From NCBI GenBank assembly GCA_937871805.1, contig CALMQB010000002.1:186001-250000 (forward strand): DNA of 64,000 bases, read 5' to 3'. Below the pieces are notes generated by a model. That model had not been told where the DNA came from. It did no database searches and saw nothing but the letters and a program-made list of their open reading frames with translations. Position numbers and translations under genes: made by a program. Below, in pieces: positions 52,227 through 62,069 of this stretch (position 1 is the first letter of the stretch; the number at the start of each line of letters is the position of its first letter). Source of the DNA: an uncultured Candidatus Saccharibacteria bacterium (GTDB taxonomy: Bacteria; Patescibacteriota; Saccharimonadia; Saccharimonadales; HK-STAS-PATE-42).

Positions 52227-53369
52227 TTACCGAACAATAGCACCGTCGATCTTCCAGGCGCCGAGATCCTTATTGTAGACCACTCGATAGATTTCGGTAG
52301 AGACTGAAGCGTTTTCTTGGTTTTGACCCTCAGAGTCTTGATAAACATATGCGTAGTTTACACTGGTACTTAGCTTGTAATTATCGCCATCTTTTTCGAC
52401 AGAAATCATGCGGTAACTTTTAGGATAAAAACTGGCCCGAGCCTCTGTTTTAAGAGCCTTAAAGTCGTACTCACCAGTAAAGCCCTTACTCAAAGTAGCA
52501 CGAACCCCCTCCTCGTTAGCATTGATGAGGGCCTTGTAGTATGAATCTGCAAGTGCCTCTACATCGGCTTTATCTTGCGCCTGCTTGGCCTTATCTTTTG
52601 CTTCTGCTGCTTTTTTAGCTGACTCTTCATAAATCTTTTCTTGGTCAATCTGCTCTTTCTTAAGTTTAACTTGACCAATGTACATATCTAAATCCAGAAC
52701 TTCAGAACTTATTTTATCGGATGTGCTATATATGCCTTGGAATATATCAACTCTTTTTTGAAGTTTATCGCCCTTTTCAGCGAGTTCTCCGATGGAAGAC
52801 TCTTCGATATTGGAATCTTCAGAATTACTCTTTGAAAGTAGAGTCGCAGAGTCAGAGAAGTAGCTCGATAAGTCATCAAGAAGACTAGAGTAGTCCCCCA
52901 TCTTGGAGCTGTTGTAAGCAATCGAGCTTTTTGATTTTGCTTCATAACTTTTTGAACCTAAAAGCTTGTTATAGGAATATATAGTGTTAGCAAAGTCACG
53001 AGTTCCACTTAGGTCAACTTCGGCTTTAGATGCTCTTAGAATGTCGGAACTCTTTGAGACAACATCATGCCAAGACCCCTTGAGGTAAGAGTCTGTCTTA
53101 GCGGGTCTGATGACAAAAAGGATTAAACTTAGAGTGGCTAGAATTGAAACCAGGAGGATGGTGGACAGAATTCCAATTTTTTGGCCTTTGGACCACTGCT
53201 GCCAGAACTTTTGTTTTTTCTGCGGAGCTTGCTGTTCTGCATCGGAGACTAGGTGCTCAATGTCTTCATTAACATCTTCGTAAAGTTCTTCGCTAGTTTG
53301 AAGATAGCTTTTTATTTCAGCGGAGTCTTCACCAAATTCTTGATCATTTCGCTTACTTTTTTTAGCCAT
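52227..53369 (-). CDS. Single-TM protein with C-terminal NTF2-like domain
   Basis: A 380-aa protein. A charged cytoplasmic region (1-70) and one membrane helix (about 75-95) lead to an extracytoplasmic Ser-rich helical region, then a Lys/Ala/Glu coiled coil (about 245-275). The C-terminal ~110 residues (YYKALINANEEGVRATL...EIYRVVYNKDLGAWKIDGAIV) look like a DUF4878/NTF2-like fold. Its function is unknown, perhaps cell surface. Confidence 0.7.
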   Translation of the reverse strand: MAKKSKRNDQEFGEDSAEIKSYLQTSEELYEDVNEDIEHLVSDAEQQAPQKKQKFWQQWSKGQKIGILSTILLVSILATLSLILFVIRPAKTDSYLKGSWHDVVSKSSDILRASKAEVDLSGTRDFANTIYSYNKLLGSKSYEAKSKSSIAYNSSKMGDYSSLLDDLSSYFSDSATLLSKSNSEDSNIEESSIGELAEKGDKLQKRVDIFQGIYSTSDKISSEVLDLDMYIGQVKLKKEQIDQEKIYEESAKKAAEAKDKAKQAQDKADVEALADSYYKALINANEEGVRATLSKGFTGEYDFKALKTEARASFYPKSYRMISVEKDGDNYKLSTSVNYAYVYQDSEGQNQENASVSTEIYRVVYNKDLGAWKIDGAIVR

Positions 53370-53465
53370 AAAATAATTCCCAGTTTAATTAAACTTAAAG
53401 TTCTTATGCTTATAAGCATACTACAGTGCAGCGAATGGCGACAACACCTCCAGCAAGAACCAAGT

Positions 53466-53876
53466 TTAACTTATTTTGAGTATTCCATACATAGGATTGC
53501 CAGGCAGTCTGCTTCTGTAACCAGACTTTGCTTTTGAGATGTCCTTCTCATGGGGCATATTAATCCAGGGATCCATCCACTTGCCCTCGTGCCTAATAAG
53601 ATAATGGCCCGTAGGATATCTCTTCGATCTTCTTATAAGCACAATTAAACCCTCTGCATATATATGTTTGCGGTTTTTTGACTTTACATGAAAAGATTTA
53701 TACTGCCCTTCGGTCGAATTTAGAAAGGCTAGAAGGTCTTTTACGTAGAACCTTGAGCTGTTAGCCTGCTTCTTACCAACTAGTACGGCGGCATCCTGAT
53801 ACGGAACACCCATAGCAAATGCTATGCAAGCAATTGCACATCCATAATCAAGCTCTTGAGTAACACTTTCTTTCAT
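53466..53876 (-). CDS. C39-like cysteine peptidase domain protein
   Basis: A 136-aa protein that is essentially one papain-like domain. QELDYGCAIACIAFAMGVPYQDA matches the Q..DYxCG.AC motif of peptidase C39, GHYLIRH gives the His and WMDPW the Asp. There is no signal peptide and no transporter fused, unlike bacteriocin exporters. It may cleave a leader peptide or another protein. TACAAT lies 7 nt before the ATG, so it is leaderless. Confidence 0.7.
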   Translation of the reverse strand: MKESVTQELDYGCAIACIAFAMGVPYQDAAVLVGKKQANSSRFYVKDLLAFLNSTEGQYKSFHVKSKNRKHIYAEGLIVLIRRSKRYPTGHYLIRHEGKWMDPWINMPHEKDISKAKSGYRSRLPGNPMYGILKIS

Positions 53877-53977
53877 GCACTATATTGTAGAATTTAGATT
53901 AATATAAACAAGCATAAGCATGAAAACTTAAAAACCCTATGGTCTGACACTGTAAAGTAAGGCTAGAGGTATCATGC

Positions 53978-55138
53978 TCACATGCTGAATTTCTGCACCC
54001 CTTTAGGATAGATACAAAAAATAGTAAAAAATACAGTTATACTTGCAATCATTCTAAATGACCAAATTGAGCCAGCCCATAAAGAGACTAGCCCATAAAG
54101 CAAGAATATAATCAGAGAGATATAACCAGTAACGAAGGATGAGATAGATAGGACGGTAGTGCGGTAAATTTTATTTGTAGCGTGCTGTAGCTCAACATTA
54201 ATTAGAAAACTGAATACCCCCATCAGCCTGAAGTAGACCAAGGCGCCAGCTAGTGCATAGCCAATATTCCCAAAGGAGCTAAAAATTAAAATAAGCCCTG
54301 CATATAATGCCAGCATAAACTTGAACTTAGGCTTACGTTGTTCAAACTTATGCGCATGCGTGAGTAGGACTGTAGACACAGAAAAACCTATTGCCATAAT
54401 GACAGGCACCCAACTCGTGGACACGCCCACAGATCTGTAATAAAACTGGACGACCTCTGCACCAGCAGCTGCTGTAGAGCCTATTAGTGCTCCAGATAAC
54501 ACTAAATAAGCTCTGACTTTAGAATGGGCGACATACTTAAGGGCGAGCTTAGCATCCTTGATTGTTAGTTTGTTCTGCATAGGGCTCTCTATTTTTGGTA
54601 GAAAGGCCACTGCCAATAAGCTCACACACGAAGATAGGGTGCTGGCTAATAAAATTAAACCGTAATTTACTCCAAGCAGAGAGGCGAGCAGGTACGACGA
54701 CAGGACAGAAATCGAGCCCACACTTTGTAGTAGGCCTGAGATTTTTGCATAATGGCTCACCTTGCCTCCCTTCTGTATGGATGTGTAAAGATAGGATTCG
54801 AAAGCTCCCGAGCTAAAGGCGCCCCCAACTCCGAGAAGTGTAAATCCAATGATAGCACCAGCAAAACTGGTAGTTGCGAACCAAACCCCCAGACACCCCG
54901 ACTTTAGCAGGCTTCCCATGAAAAGAGCTAGCTTAGGTAAGTATTTATCTGCATATAGGCCTGTTGGTATTTCAGAGGCAAGTTGAATAATGAACCAATA
55001 GCAAAAGAGCGAAGTAATCTGTAGTACAGTCAGGCTGAACCTGTCACTAAGCATCAGGCCGTACAGGGCAAAAATAGGAATAAATCTTGCTGAGAATTGA
55101 TAAGAGTAAGTTGCCAGTCTGAATCTAAGTTGCCCCAT
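53978..55138 (-). CDS. Major facilitator superfamily transporter
   Basis: A 386-aa protein with about 11-12 hydrophobic helices over its whole length. The loop YADKYLPKLALFMGSLLKS after helix 2 fits the MFS motif A position. The substrate is unknown. TATAGT lies 7 nt before the ATG. No uptake-like words occur between 53.4 and 55.26 kb. Confidence 0.85.
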   Translation of the reverse strand: MGQLRFRLATYSYQFSARFIPIFALYGLMLSDRFSLTVLQITSLFCYWFIIQLASEIPTGLYADKYLPKLALFMGSLLKSGCLGVWFATTSFAGAIIGFTLLGVGGAFSSGAFESYLYTSIQKGGKVSHYAKISGLLQSVGSISVLSSYLLASLLGVNYGLILLASTLSSCVSLLAVAFLPKIESPMQNKLTIKDAKLALKYVAHSKVRAYLVLSGALIGSTAAAGAEVVQFYYRSVGVSTSWVPVIMAIGFSVSTVLLTHAHKFEQRKPKFKFMLALYAGLILIFSSFGNIGYALAGALVYFRLMGVFSFLINVELQHATNKIYRTTVLSISSFVTGYISLIIFLLYGLVSLWAGSIWSFRMIASITVFFTIFCIYPKGVQKFSM

Positions 55139-55324
55139 TGACTAAACTATAGCTTTTATATTTTTATATACAATAGTTGCTATGCAGAGCTTCCTTTAGT
55201 GCTCGAAGTTTTACGATTTCTTAGATAAAATAAGCGGAGGGCTATCCCCTAATTTGCTATTAAGTTTAATGTAATGAGATAATTAAGGTATAAATTGGAC
55301 TGAAGAAAAACTAAAATTTATAAA

Positions 55325-55966
55325 ATGGCACTTGATATTAAAAAGAAGGCAAAGAATAAGGCAGAGAAGCATATTGTCGGTTTAATATTCGCGGCAGCGG
55401 GCTTTTTATTTGTAGTTTTAATTATTATTGTGAGTATTAGTATCGCCTCAAGAAATAGAGATAAGAACTTGGGTACGGATAAAAAATCTGCCAAACTTGA
55501 AGAGCAGATTAGCAAGCTTTCTGATTCAGCAAGCACGAGTACGGTTAAGTTCTTTGTAGAAGGTGGAGTAACCGCTGATGAAAACCACTACTCTGTCGAA
55601 ATGACTATCAATGCTAACTCTCGAACAATAAAAACCTTACGTGGGTATCGAGAAATTATTGAAAATACTGCCACCCTAGATAACAACATAGATGCCTATG
55701 CAACTTTTCTAAAAGCTCTTGAAAGAAACGACTTTACTATTCCAAGAGAGGATAAGAGTGGCTTTGGCTACAGGGAGGCCTGCCCCGCAGAAAATAGTTA
55801 TCGCTTTACCTTAATTGAAGGTGGAGATAAAGTTTTTGATAGATGGCACACTTACTGTGACGGAAAAAGTTTCGGAGACTATGGCGGGAAGGTCAACTAT
55901 GTATTCACTTTATTTAGTGACCAGTTCCCAGACTATGGAGAATACACCAGTGAAATATCTATCTAG
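55325..55966 (+). CDS. Single-TM hypothetical protein
   Basis: A 213-aa protein. A basic N-terminus (IKKKAKNKAEKH) and one helix (about 18-40) precede an extracytoplasmic mixed alpha/beta domain of about 170 residues with a possible disulfide (ACPAE...TYCDGK). It has no recognised family. It converges on the next gene with an 8-bp overlap; both encode the same layout. Confidence 0.6.
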   Translation: MALDIKKKAKNKAEKHIVGLIFAAAGFLFVVLIIIVSISIASRNRDKNLGTDKKSAKLEEQISKLSDSASTSTVKFFVEGGVTADENHYSVEMTINANSRTIKTLRGYREIIENTATLDNNIDAYATFLKALERNDFTIPREDKSGFGYREACPAENSYRFTLIEGGDKVFDRWHTYCDGKSFGDYGGKVNYVFTLFSDQFPDYGEYTSEISI

Positions 55967-56543
55967 TGCTTGCTTGAATGTCGATCATTAGCCGGTTCAC
56001 CATAGTGTAAGTTGTGTCATCTCTCGATAAACTGTCTGGAATAGCTCTATTGTCACCATTTTCATAGAATGAAAGCCCTATGCTCCAGTCTTTTTGGTTT
56101 TTACAATTTAACTCTAAGTAATCAGAATTTATTCTAGTATCACGTTGTTTACCATCGAACCAATCTAACTCTTTTTTTAAGAAGTTCTCTTTTGGGCTAT
56201 CAGAATACTGGATTGGACCACTTTTTCTCGGTTCATTGGGTTCACACTGGTTATCTTTGATTAGTGCATAATATTTATCAAATAACTCTTCAAAGTCTGT
56301 AGTTTCTGGAATTTCTATCACCGCATGACCACTAGAGCAAACGTCAAAACAGCTTCCGGTATTATAGCTCTCTTCCTCGACTCTAGAGCCATCTATTAGG
56401 TACTTTGAGACCTCATCTTTCATGGATGAAACGGACGCAGAGGGACTGGTGATGTACAACCCAACTGCTATTATAAAAATGAGGATTATTAGCCCCATCA
56501 GAGTAAATACCTTCTTTGGAGCTGAGATATTTTTAAGTTTCAT
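55959..56543 (-). CDS. Single-TM hypothetical protein
   Basis: A 194-aa protein with an N-terminal membrane helix (about 12-32) and an extracytoplasmic domain carrying four cysteines (CFDVCSSG, QCEPN, LNCKN). It is not recognised. It may be related in architecture to the convergent neighbour, though sequence similarity is not obvious. Confidence 0.6.
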   Translation of the reverse strand: MKLKNISAPKKVFTLMGLIILIFIIAVGLYITSPSASVSSMKDEVSKYLIDGSRVEEESYNTGSCFDVCSSGHAVIEIPETTDFEELFDKYYALIKDNQCEPNEPRKSGPIQYSDSPKENFLKKELDWFDGKQRDTRINSDYLELNCKNQKDWSIGLSFYENGDNRAIPDSLSRDDTTYTMVNRLMIDIQASTR

Positions 56544-56575
56544 GAGATGCTATAGATTTTATTTAAAGATTGTGT

Positions 56576-58060
56576 CTAGAGTCTGCCACGAATAATTTTT
56601 TGGACTGCTGAGGGGTTCGCCTTACCTTTGGAGAGCTTCATAACTTGACCAACAAGAGCTCCAATTGCTTTTTCCTTACCCTCTTTTAGGTCTGCAACTG
56701 CTTGTAGATTTTCGGTCATGGCTTTTTCTACCATTTTTTCTAGCTCGGTATTATCTGAGATTTGAATTAAGTTTAGCTCTTTGGCCAATTCTCCGGGATC
56801 TTGGTCTTTTTTCCAGATCTTTATGGCGACTTCTTTTGCTGCAGTGGAGCTTAGCTTCCCATCTTTAACCATTTGACTGAGTTGAATGAGGTGCTGAGCA
56901 CTTGCACCACCTTCTAGATTTTGTAGAGAAGGTAGTTCTGGTGATTCTAAAGTCTCTGGAGACTCAATTTCACCTGCAGAGAGATATTGCAACCAATTAG
57001 CGATCCTTTTTTGATCTTCAAGGTTTGCACTTAGAGAAATGACTTCAAGCATTTTAGCAGCTGCTTTAAGGTGCCCAACAATTGTTTCACGCTGAGAATA
57101 AGTTAAATTTAATGGTTTTAGAAGCTCCCGAATTTCACCTGGCATTGCCGGTAGTTCTGCGGCAACTTGATCAATATATTCTTGGCTGAGTTTAATTGGT
57201 GGAATGTCTGGTTCGGGCATGTAACGATAATCTTGAGCGTCCTCTTTTGAGCGTTGTGAGAATGTTTTTTGCTCGGAGTCATTCCAACCGCGAGTTTCTT
57301 GAATGATTCTTTCGCCATCTTCAAAGAGTTTAACTTGGCGTTTAAATTCATAGTTAGAGCAAGCCTCAACAGCCTTATAAGAGTTAAGGTTTTTTATTTC
57401 GGCACGAGTTCCGAGTTCTTTAGAGCCTTTTTTAGCAATAGAAATGTTAACATCAAAACGCATATTCCCGTAGTAGAGATTGGCGTAAGAAACATCTGCA
57501 TAACGCATTAACAAGTTTAATTCCTGAGCGTAGGCTTTGGCGGCCTCGGCGCTATGGATGTCTGGCTCTGAGACAATTTCAAGCAGTGGAGTTCCGGCAC
57601 GGTTTAAATCCACTAGCGAATAGTCTTTGCCAGCTGGATGAGTTAGCTTTCCAGCATCAGATTCAATGTGCGCTCGATTGATTCGGACTTCGACTTCTTC
57701 GCCACTTGGTAAATTAAGTTTAACTTTCCCTTCTCCGACGGTGGGATGATCCATCTGAGTTATTTGGTAACCAAGTGGAGAGTCTGGGTAAAAGTAGTGC
57801 TTGCGATCAAAGCTAGAAAATAGGTTTATTTTAGAGTTTAGAGCATGACCAGCTCGAACTGCAAGATGCAGGGCCTCTTCGTTCAGCACAGGTAGAGTCC
57901 CCGGAAGACCGAAGCAAAGTTCAGAAATTGTAGAATTTGGAGCAGCATCCCGCGCGTCATTGTCCACCGCTGTGAATAATTTAGATTTCGTTTTAAGTTG
58001 AACGTGGCACTCAATGCCAATCGTCATTTCGTAAGAATCTAAAGTTTTCTGGTCAATCAT
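56576..58060 (-). CDS. gatB: Asp-tRNA(Asn)/Glu-tRNA(Gln) amidotransferase subunit B
   Basis: A 494-aa subunit. TIGIECHVQLKTKSKLF opens it, RKHYFYPDSPLGYQIT and VDLNRAGTPLLEIVSEPDI are family signatures, and the C-terminal helical/YqeY-like domain ends in GKANPSAVQKIIRGRL. GatB activates the misacylated tRNA for transamidation. It is encoded with gatC and gatA on the same strand, with a GNAT gene inserted before it. Confidence 0.97.
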   Translation of the reverse strand: MIDQKTLDSYEMTIGIECHVQLKTKSKLFTAVDNDARDAAPNSTISELCFGLPGTLPVLNEEALHLAVRAGHALNSKINLFSSFDRKHYFYPDSPLGYQITQMDHPTVGEGKVKLNLPSGEEVEVRINRAHIESDAGKLTHPAGKDYSLVDLNRAGTPLLEIVSEPDIHSAEAAKAYAQELNLLMRYADVSYANLYYGNMRFDVNISIAKKGSKELGTRAEIKNLNSYKAVEACSNYEFKRQVKLFEDGERIIQETRGWNDSEQKTFSQRSKEDAQDYRYMPEPDIPPIKLSQEYIDQVAAELPAMPGEIRELLKPLNLTYSQRETIVGHLKAAAKMLEVISLSANLEDQKRIANWLQYLSAGEIESPETLESPELPSLQNLEGGASAQHLIQLSQMVKDGKLSSTAAKEVAIKIWKKDQDPGELAKELNLIQISDNTELEKMVEKAMTENLQAVADLKEGKEKAIGALVGQVMKLSKGKANPSAVQKIIRGRL

Positions 58061-58070
58061 AAAATTAAGT

Positions 58071-58532
58071 TTAACTTTTTGCTCTTTTCATTATCAGCAT
58101 GCCTTCTCCATCATCATAATAATTCTTAGATATTTCTGTTGGAATAAACCCATACTCTAAGTAAAGTCTGATTGCATAGATATTTTTTGGATGTACAACG
58201 ATTTTAAGATAATCATACCGAGCTAATTCTCTAGTCAGAAGTTCTAATATCTGACTGCCAATCCCCATTTTCTGGAACTTTGGGATAACTGCGACATCCG
58301 TAATTTCAGCAGAACCATTATCCGATTCAATCCATCTGTAATAGCCAACTATGTCCTTATCCAAAACTATAAACTTAACTTCACCCTTGCTCTTAGATAA
58401 TTCATCGTATGACTCCTTCAATTCTTCCAAGCTAAAGACTTTATCGAAGTCACGATTAAAGCTTTGCTCCTCAATCTTTGAGACTAGCTGAAGATCTTCT
58501 TGGGTTACGGGCTGATATTTAAGTTTAGTCAT
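58071..58532 (-). CDS. GNAT-family acetyltransferase
   Basis: A 153-aa protein. ITDVAVIPKFQKMGIGSQILELL is the acetyl-CoA pyrophosphate loop (Q/R-x-x-G-x-G/A), and the end IRLYLEYGFIP is typical of RimI-like N-acetyltransferases. It overlaps gatA by 4 bp and precedes gatB by 10 nt, so it is translated as part of the gat operon. Confidence 0.85.
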   Translation of the reverse strand: MTKLKYQPVTQEDLQLVSKIEEQSFNRDFDKVFSLEELKESYDELSKSKGEVKFIVLDKDIVGYYRWIESDNGSAEITDVAVIPKFQKMGIGSQILELLTRELARYDYLKIVVHPKNIYAIRLYLEYGFIPTEISKNYYDDGEGMLIMKRAKS

Positions 58533-59965
58533 TTTGAATTTTCCTCCAAAAGTTTACTTAAGTTTAAGAGTTTTTGGTCTTCCGCTCGCTGAGCAATCAT
58601 CTGCAGACCAACTGGCATTTCTGTTGTTGAGCCGAACCCTGCTGGGACAGAAATTGCAGGCAAGCCCGCCAAGCTTGGGCCGACGGTCATGATGTCTCCT
58701 AAATACATTTGGAGCGGATCTTTTGAGCTTTGTCCAAACTTAAAAGCAGTTGTTGGTGCAACTGGCGAAATTAAAATGTCATACTTTTCAAAAGCCTTAT
58801 CGAAGGCCTGGATTAAAAGTGTGCGCACTTGTTGTGCTTTTTTGTAATAAGCATCATAATAACCAGAAGAGAGTACATAAGTTCCGATTAGAATGCGGAG
58901 TTTATTTTCGGAGTTAAATCCTTCAGCCCGAGTTTTTTGATAAGTTTCTGTCAGATCTTTTGCGCCAACAGATTTGAGCCCGTAGCGAATTCCATCATAA
59001 CGTGAAAGGTTAGAGGAAATCTCTGCAGGAACAATGACATAATAAGCTGGAAGGGCGTATTTAACTTCTGGAATTGAGATCTCTTCGACCTTAACTCCGC
59101 TTTGCTTAAGTTTAGTAATTTGCTCTAAGATTTGTTGACGGACTTCAGGATTTAAGCCTTCTAGGTCTGGGTCAAGAGTTTCTTTGACTACGGCGATTTT
59201 ATACTTTTTAGCAGAACTAGCATCTGGATTACTCAAGATAGATTCTGGCTTAGCAATTGTTGTTGAATCTTTTAGGTCCTCGCCACTGACGATATCTAGG
59301 ATTAAGTTTAAGTCTTCAGTTGAACTTGCTAGCGGACCAATGCAATCGGTGGAACTGGCCATCGCCACAACACCGTTTCTAGAGACTAGGCCATAACTGG
59401 GTTTAAAGCCGTAAACTCCACAAAAGCTGGCTGGCTGGCGGATTGAACCTCCAGTGTCAGTACCAAGTGCGAAGGGAACAACTCCCAGAGCAACTAGAGC
59501 TGCGGAGCCTCCAGAAGATCCACCGGGGACTCTAGTTTGATCGTGAGGATTTAGAGTTGGAGCAAAGTCAGAATTTTCTGTGCTAGAACCGTGCCCGAAA
59601 GAATCCATATTGGCTTTAGCGATACAAATTGCACCTTCAGCTTCCAACTTCTGAACTACCGTTGCGGTGTAGGGTGCCTTAAAATTTTTCAGAATATTTG
59701 AGGCAGCGGTTGTTTGAGTGTCAGTAATCAAGAAATTATCTTTTACGACGAAAGGAATTCCGTAAAGCTCACCTTTTTTATCAGAAGTCTTAAACTTAAC
59801 ATCCAAGAGCTTGGCCCTTTCCCGCGCTTGCTTAAACATCTTATCACCAGAAATTATAGTGTTAAACTGAGTAGAGTTTTGAAGTCTTAAAATTGCTTCG
59901 TTAACTAAATCAAGCGGTCTTGAGCCCTCTTCGATTTGTTGCTTTAAATCACTAACTGTAATCAT
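58529..59965 (-). CDS. gatA: Asp-tRNA(Asn)/Glu-tRNA(Gln) amidotransferase subunit A
   Basis: A 478-aa amidase-signature enzyme that releases ammonia from glutamine. The catalytic Lys lies in PFVVKDNFL, and the Ser-cisSer pair in [14 protein letters not shown] with [15 protein letters not shown]. The length is normal. It starts 1 nt after gatC. It contains four uptake-like words. Confidence 0.97.
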   Translation of the reverse strand: MITVSDLKQQIEEGSRPLDLVNEAILRLQNSTQFNTIISGDKMFKQARERAKLLDVKFKTSDKKGELYGIPFVVKDNFLITDTQTTAASNILKNFKAPYTATVVQKLEAEGAICIAKANMDSFGHGSSTENSDFAPTLNPHDQTRVPGGSSGGSAALVALGVVPFALGTDTGGSIRQPASFCGVYGFKPSYGLVSRNGVVAMASSTDCIGPLASSTEDLNLILDIVSGEDLKDSTTIAKPESILSNPDASSAKKYKIAVVKETLDPDLEGLNPEVRQQILEQITKLKQSGVKVEEISIPEVKYALPAYYVIVPAEISSNLSRYDGIRYGLKSVGAKDLTETYQKTRAEGFNSENKLRILIGTYVLSSGYYDAYYKKAQQVRTLLIQAFDKAFEKYDILISPVAPTTAFKFGQSSKDPLQMYLGDIMTVGPSLAGLPAISVPAGFGSTTEMPVGLQMIAQRAEDQKLLNLSKLLEENSK

Positions 59966-59966
59966 T

Positions 59967-60272
59967 TTAAAGAACTTTTTTGACTTTAATTTGCTGTTTT
60001 AAGATTTCATGATTCAAACAAAGAAGTTCTTTTGGAGTCACTAAGTCTGAAGTTGAAACTATGTCTGGCCTTGTACGGGTGGAGTTCCCAGAAACTTGGA
60101 ATGTTGCATCAACTCCATCTGTATCGATCTCTTGGAGCTCCTTGAACATCCCTAAAATAGAACCAACATCTGAACGATATTTCTCCGCCTCTTGTTCAGT
60201 TATTATCAAATTGGCAAGCTCTGCTAGTTTGAGAATTTCTTGTTTTGTAACAATGTCTTGATCGGATTTCAT
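59967..60272 (-). CDS. gatC: Asp-tRNA(Asn)/Glu-tRNA(Gln) amidotransferase subunit C
   Basis: A 101-aa scaffold subunit. EILKLAELANLIITEQEAEKY and GSILGMFKELQEIDTDGVDAT match the GatC pattern (LA.L.L...E.....L..IL......DT). First gene of the gatC-gatA-GNAT-gatB run; this indirect pathway replaces free asparaginyl- or glutaminyl-tRNA synthetase activity. Confidence 0.93.
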   Translation of the reverse strand: MKSDQDIVTKQEILKLAELANLIITEQEAEKYRSDVGSILGMFKELQEIDTDGVDATFQVSGNSTRTRPDIVSTSDLVTPKELLCLNHEILKQQIKVKKVL

Positions 60273-60324
60273 TAAAGTTAATTATACCATCAGGAGAGTC
60301 TTGGAGTCTGCTAAACTTAAGGCT

Positions 60325-60816
60325 ATGAAAAAGAGTAAAAAAATATCAAAATTAAAACCTAAAAAGTCTGGCTCAAATTCAATTAGAAATAGACGAGCCA
60401 GTTATGATTATACCCTGGAGGATGGTTTTAAGTTCGGAATGGTTTTAGATGGCAGACAGGTCCGTGCGATTAGGACTAACCACTTAAGTTTAACCGGAAG
60501 TTTTGTAAATCTCAAGAATGATGAACTGTGGTTGATGAATGCAAAATTAACTCTACCAAAAACTAGAAAAAATGTTGACGAAGTTTTAACTTCTGCAGAG
60601 CCGATTAAATTGCTTGCCACCAAGAAAGATCTGAAGGAGATTCTGCAAGCTAAGAACTCTGGAAGAACGGTTGTACCTACAGAAGTTTTGAATAAAACAA
60701 AATACATTAAACTACGTGCTTCAACTGGAAAAGGTAAGCGAGAATTTGATAAAAGAGAGTCTAAAAAGAGACGGCAGTTTGAAATTCAGGCAAAGCGAGA
60801 TTTCAGAGAAGATTAA
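60325..60816 (+). CDS. smpB: SsrA-binding protein
   Basis: A 163-aa tmRNA partner for ribosome rescue. NRRASYDYTLEDGFKFGMVLDGRQVRAIR and NLKNDELWLMNAKL match SmpB; the basic C-terminal tail (KRESKKRRQFEIQAKRDFRED) is the part that enters the mRNA channel. An in-frame TTG at 60301 exists, but the ATG at 60325 is preceded by GCTAAACTTAAGG, the same layout as ligA. The tmRNA gene is not adjacent. Confidence 0.9.
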   Translation: MKKSKKISKLKPKKSGSNSIRNRRASYDYTLEDGFKFGMVLDGRQVRAIRTNHLSLTGSFVNLKNDELWLMNAKLTLPKTRKNVDEVLTSAEPIKLLATKKDLKEILQAKNSGRTVVPTEVLNKTKYIKLRASTGKGKREFDKRESKKRRQFEIQAKRDFRED

Positions 60817-60860
60817 GTTTGATTTTAAGGCTGATTAGCAAGGCTTTATCCAGCTTGATG

Positions 60861-61994
60861 CTAGTATATGAAGAAAAGGTAGCCAGCAATTCCCCATGCA
60901 CCCAGGGCAATAATGATCATCAGAATTAGGAGGTAGAAAAAGAAGCCTCGTTTCTTGGCCGGTCTGGGGCTGCGCTTATTTAGCGACCTTTTTCTAGAGT
61001 TGGATTTTACAAGATACTCCTCTGGTAGCTTTTGACCATATATTCTATGCGCCCCGCCAGCTTTTTTGGGTTTAGGTTTAGTGTGTGGCTGTGGTTGGGG
61101 TTGCTCCTTTGGCTGATTCTGGGTATCCTCTGGAGGTCTATTTTCTTGCTTAGCTTTTGGGGCTGGAACCTGATGGCTCTGTTTTGGAGTTTCGGGCTCA
61201 GGAGGTGCAGACATTTGAGGTTCGGGGACATCTGGAGTTTCGGAGATTGCCTCTGGAGTCTGTGGAAGTTCTTCAAGAAAGTCCTGATCTAAAATAAGAT
61301 CTGCAGTTTCGTTTATCTCTGGATCATGGATGGTGGGTTGATCTTCAGGTTCAGCTCGAGGAGGTGAAGTCAGCTGATCCACTAAATACTGATCACTGAG
61401 CTGACCGACGCTAGAATCGAGCGGCTGATTCTTAATCTCTTCAATACTTGAGAGAGGTTCTATGACTGGGGCAGGTGAATAAATGTTGGCCAGACGGGCA
61501 GCTTGCTTGGGCTCAGCTTTGGACTCTTGAGCAGGAGCCAAAGATGGTTTTTCTGTGCTGACCTGTTTAGGTGGGGCTAATTTAGTTGTAGATTCTACAC
61601 TATTGTTGGTCGGTACAACAGTGAAATGCTTACTGAAAACCTCATCCGGCTTCTTGTTTGGCACCTTAAAGTCACTTATCCGGTGATGACTCACCCTTGG
61701 GCCACCCTGCTGGTTAAGTAAAGAGCTTGAGCTAGTTTTAGTCCTATTAACGGGAACAACTCCAGGCACGGAACTATGGTCCTGCTTATGCACAGTCGCC
61801 CTATTTCTGGAGCCAGAAATAATAACACGTTTGGTGGCAAGATTACCTTGCTGTCGGACATTGTCTATTCGTTTAGACTCTTCGCTTCGTTTTCGAGCAA
61901 CCATATCTAGCTGACGAACTCTTTTTTCGCTTTGAGCCCTGCTAATGACCTCCGCCATTGCTCCGTCTATTTGATTATGATCAATTTGGCTCAC
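60861..61994 (-). CDS. Pro-rich protein with C-terminal TM helix
   Basis: A 377-aa protein. The N-terminal ~110 residues are basic, and the middle is disordered and rich in Pro, Glu, Gln and Ser (about 110-310). A Lys/Arg cluster (SRKRSLNKRSPRPAKKRG) leads to one C-terminal helix (about 350-375). It looks tail-anchored. No domain is recognised. It lacks the uptake-like word. Confidence 0.65.
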   Translation of the reverse strand: MSQIDHNQIDGAMAEVISRAQSEKRVRQLDMVARKRSEESKRIDNVRQQGNLATKRVIISGSRNRATVHKQDHSSVPGVVPVNRTKTSSSSLLNQQGGPRVSHHRISDFKVPNKKPDEVFSKHFTVVPTNNSVESTTKLAPPKQVSTEKPSLAPAQESKAEPKQAARLANIYSPAPVIEPLSSIEEIKNQPLDSSVGQLSDQYLVDQLTSPPRAEPEDQPTIHDPEINETADLILDQDFLEELPQTPEAISETPDVPEPQMSAPPEPETPKQSHQVPAPKAKQENRPPEDTQNQPKEQPQPQPHTKPKPKKAGGAHRIYGQKLPEEYLVKSNSRKRSLNKRSPRPAKKRGFFFYLLILMIIIALGAWGIAGYLFFIY

Positions 61995-62069
61995 TTTAAT
62001 CTCCCACCTAAGATTATTTTAGTTTGCTTTTTAAGTGTCATCTTAATTACGCTTAAGGTTAAGTATATA

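Noticed and set aside
60273-60860. tmRNA next to smpB
   Set aside because: The sequences flanking smpB are too short and show no tRNA-Ala-like ends or tag frame.
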